From Dermatophagoides farinae (lineage: Eukaryota; Arthropoda; Arachnida; Sarcoptiformes; Pyroglyphidae), in NCBI RefSeq assembly GCF_024713945.1, contig NC_134678.1:8122001-8186000 (forward strand): a stretch of 64,000 nt of DNA, given 5' to 3'. Below, one piece after another: positions 61,100 to 64,000 of this stretch. The position numbers were made by a program, and so were the translations under genes. The notes under the pieces were generated by a model. It made no database searches. It had not been told where the DNA came from and worked only from the letters and a program-made list of their open reading frames with translations. The stretch's first letter is position 1, and each line of letters starts with the position of its first letter.

Positions 61100-64000
61100 A
61101 ACACTCACAAAACAAATGTATTTCGAATGAAAAAAAGCATCGGAAAATCAATTGGGAAAACAAGAACACAGAGAAACAAAAACAAAAAACAAAACGAGAA
61201 AAAAGTCAGAATAAAGAAAAAGAAAAAATTCTTTGCAAAATTGCAATTAAGAGTAGCACTACTATTAATGGGCATATTCAACAGCAACAGCAACCCAAAA
61301 TCTCGAATCGCTAATTCGATTCCAACACGACTAATCCGGGAGAGAGGAAAAAAGTCCTGATGAGAATAGAATATGAAAAGGAAGAAAAATCCAGGCAGCC
61401 ATATTATAACTAAGTAAGAAATCCGGAAAAATGATCTATTCAGTATGTCTCATTTGTGCTGCAAATGCCAAGAATATTATCATTAGGATTTAGACTTGGC
61501 CAAAAAAAAGAAAAAAAACATTTTTTTATGTTTTATTTATTCTCTCTCACTCGCTTTTCAGATGGAATAAATTGATTCAATAACCATCTTGGATTTGTTA
61601 CTTTGGACGAAGCAAAAGCAAAAAATTCGGCCAAAAAAATTCTGCACTCGATTCGAAAAAATAGCATAGAATTTCAATCAAATCTTAAGTCTCAAGTCTT
61701 AACGATGATGATGATGATGATGGATCCTATTAAGTTATTAAAGGTTGTTGTTGTTGTTGTCGTCGTCGTCGTGGATGTGAAATGTGGGCACAATATTTTC
61801 ACTCCAAATTCCAACATTTTCATTGGAAAATTAGATCGAACGACCTTTTTTTTCTTGGCACCCACACACATACACAATGGACACAATAACCAGCAAAATA
61901 AAGGGTTAGATGTGAATAAAAATAATAATCATCATTAGGAATCCATAAAAAAGGAGAAAGAATTCCATCAACCATCCATCCATGCCTGAAAACACGTATA
62001 TTGTCATCATCGAAATGTTCAACAACATGGATGGAGAGAGAAAGAGAGAAAATGGAAAGCAAAGGATTATGAATGTGAATGGTGAAAATTTTCAAAATGA
62101 AAATGATGATGACTGGGAATTAACTGGATTAACTCAATTATATTCTTTCTCTCTTTATATTTTATCGTTTGTTATTATTGAAAATGTCCATATCACACCC
62201 ATACACACACACACACTTGTCATTCAGATGGATTTTTTCTTCTATCTCTACTTTCTCTTCAGGATTTGAATCAATTTTCTTGTTGTTGTTGTCATCGCCA
62301 TTGCATAGTTAATTAATTAATTAATTGAAAAATGTGTAGAAATTCATCAAAATGATGCAAAAACAACAACAAAATGCCAACATTTACTTTATGCAAATGT
62401 TTTGTCGAACCAAATGACAAAGGAAAAATAAAAAAAAATTGGTCTGTCGCATAATTTGAGAATGAAATTATCATTTTCATTTTTATCGTCAATAATGGGA
62501 ATACACACACACATGGACACATGGACACAATTGGAGAATCGAAATTAATAACCACCACCAACAGAAAATAAAAATAAAAAAAATAAGCCATTTGAAATTG
62601 TATCGTGACCATTACAATTAATTTAAGCCATGTGTTTCCGATGGATGGTTGGTGGCAGGTTATTGTCATCATCATCATGGCGATTCAGAATTGAATTGAA
62701 AAAATGGTTCCAATTTTTCGAGAAAAAACACACACACACACACGCACTTCGATTCGCCTTCCACTTGCCATCATTATTAATTGTGTGAAAAAAATTTATA
62801 ATTTTCTTCGTTCTAATCCACACACACATGGCAAATTTGCCACGCAATCCGATATGAGAAAAGCAGAAAAAACTTTGTCAATTGCAATGTTGCATATTGA
62901 GATTAGAAACTTTAATTAGTGAATTAAACCAACATCATCATCAATGTGAAGACCACCGGCAGGCAGAATATGTTCAACACACACACACACACAAATAAAT
63001 AAATCATCATCTCGACAATGGACAAAAAAATTATTGAAATTACTGTGTGAAACCTAAAAATGGACAAAATCGCATGTGAACAGTTTGGCACATACAGAAT
63101 TCCAATTGGGAATTTTATCCTTTTTTTCTTCAGACAAAATGAAATACAACAGCAGCAGTAGCAGGCACGATATTTTCGTTCATTTCAATAATTGTGTGTA
63201 AATTATCATTATGGATCTACATAAATAGACAAAGAATGATGCTTGGCTGCTACTACTGTATTCAAAAGCCAAATTCTTCAACCAACAATGTTGTACATCA
63301 ATAACGAAATTATTATGATGATGAATATTCAAACACACACACAGAATCACGTTAAATGAACATAAACAAAACACATTGGCACACAACTACGAAAAAACGA
63401 ATCGAAAAAATTCTCATCACCGTCGATAGATTGTACAACAATCAAAACGAAAAAATTAAGCTCGTGAATAAAGTCAATTAGCTATGAAATGCATTCTGCT
63501 GTTGTTGCCAGAAAATATTAATTGGTGTGCCCAACACACAAAAAAAATGACAAAAGAGACAACTCAAACACAATTATAACGATTAGTTAATTTTTTCTGC
63601 TGTTGTTGTTGTTGTTGTTGTTCCAGTGGTACAGTTCCACCACACACACACTCCTCTTTGTTGGATTCTCATTATTTAGAAATTATTATTATTGGATCGA
63701 CATTATTACATAAATGGATTGTTGTCGTCGTCTCCGTCTGTGGTATACCCACAAAAATAAATCTCTCAGTGTGGCAATTTTTCATCAACACACACAAATC
63801 GACCGATTTATGATAAACTATGATGATGATGATGATGATGGAAATAATAAAAATGGGAAAAAATTAATAGTTACCGATTTGTAATAAACAAATATCCAAT
63901 CCAAAAAAACATAAATTTCAAACAATCCTCTCTTTCTCTTTCTCTCTCTCTTGTTCAACGTTGTTTATAGCCATCATTATCATTATCATCATATCTACCA

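Larger units (their letters stand above)
52104..64000. other. Non-coding region upstream of teneurin, part 3
   Basis: Continues the repeat-rich, gene-poor stretch to the window edge. It holds the longest GA tract, a G10 run, TG tracts, a TTAA tract (62310-62328) and (AATTTC)4 at 57787-57810. No coding sequence, RNA gene or mobile element is supported. Whether it belongs to a long first intron of teneurin or is intergenic cannot be told without transcripts. Confidence 0.55.

Noticed and set aside
1-64000. tRNA, rRNA, CRISPR arrays, prokaryotic operons and transposase or reverse-transcriptase genes
   Set aside because: I saw no tRNA box-B-like motif in a cloverleaf context, no rRNA-like conserved blocks, no spaced direct repeats of CRISPR type and no transposon protein. 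The intron structure shows the DNA is eukaryotic.

Overview
This is a eukaryotic window: AT-rich, full of short CA/TG, CAT/ATG and CAA/TTG microsatellites, with coding sequence split by GT-AG introns that are mostly 50-130 bp. The proteins carry long Asn, Gln, His, Asp and Ser runs. Small introns, this base composition, and a teneurin next to an arthropod-type mucin-like membrane protein suggest a small-genome arthropod, most likely an acariform mite. I cannot name the species from sequence alone.

Layout. 1-4033 is non-coding upstream sequence. A plus-strand gene with six coding exons (4034-14975) encodes a Ser/Thr-rich, mucin-like single-pass membrane protein of about 2,173 residues: a late hydrophobic signal or anchor, several Thr/Tyr-rich repeat modules like the insect DUF4758 family, three EGF-like domains, a possible SEA-like domain, a membrane segment and a short cytoplasmic tail. 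About 1.2 kb separates it tail-to-tail from a minus-strand teneurin gene (Ten-m/Ten-a family) with 19 coding exons (33180 down to 16170). My exon model keeps frame through every junction and gives 3,385 residues: intracellular domain, one membrane helix, eight EGF repeats, a carboxypeptidase-like/TTR region, an NHL propeller, the YD/Rhs shell and the Tox-GHH-like C-terminus. Inside teneurin intron 1, on the opposite strand, a stop-free stretch ending at 32514 encodes a His-rich protein with a twice-repeated motif; it may be an undescribed nested antisense gene. From about 33.2 kb to the window end (30.8 kb) I find no supported coding sequence, only microsatellites, homopolymers and a few palindromes. 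This desert probably holds the 5' untranslated exons and regulatory DNA of teneurin.

Both main genes encode large cell-surface proteins. Teneurins are dimeric adhesion receptors that bind latrophilins and other teneurins in synaptic wiring and tissue patterning. Nothing in the sequence shows that the two genes act together. The points most worth checking are the nested antisense reading frame, the loss of the usual free cysteine in teneurin EGF5, three stop-free introns of 3n length, and the hydrophobic segment about 140 residues inside the mucin-like protein.
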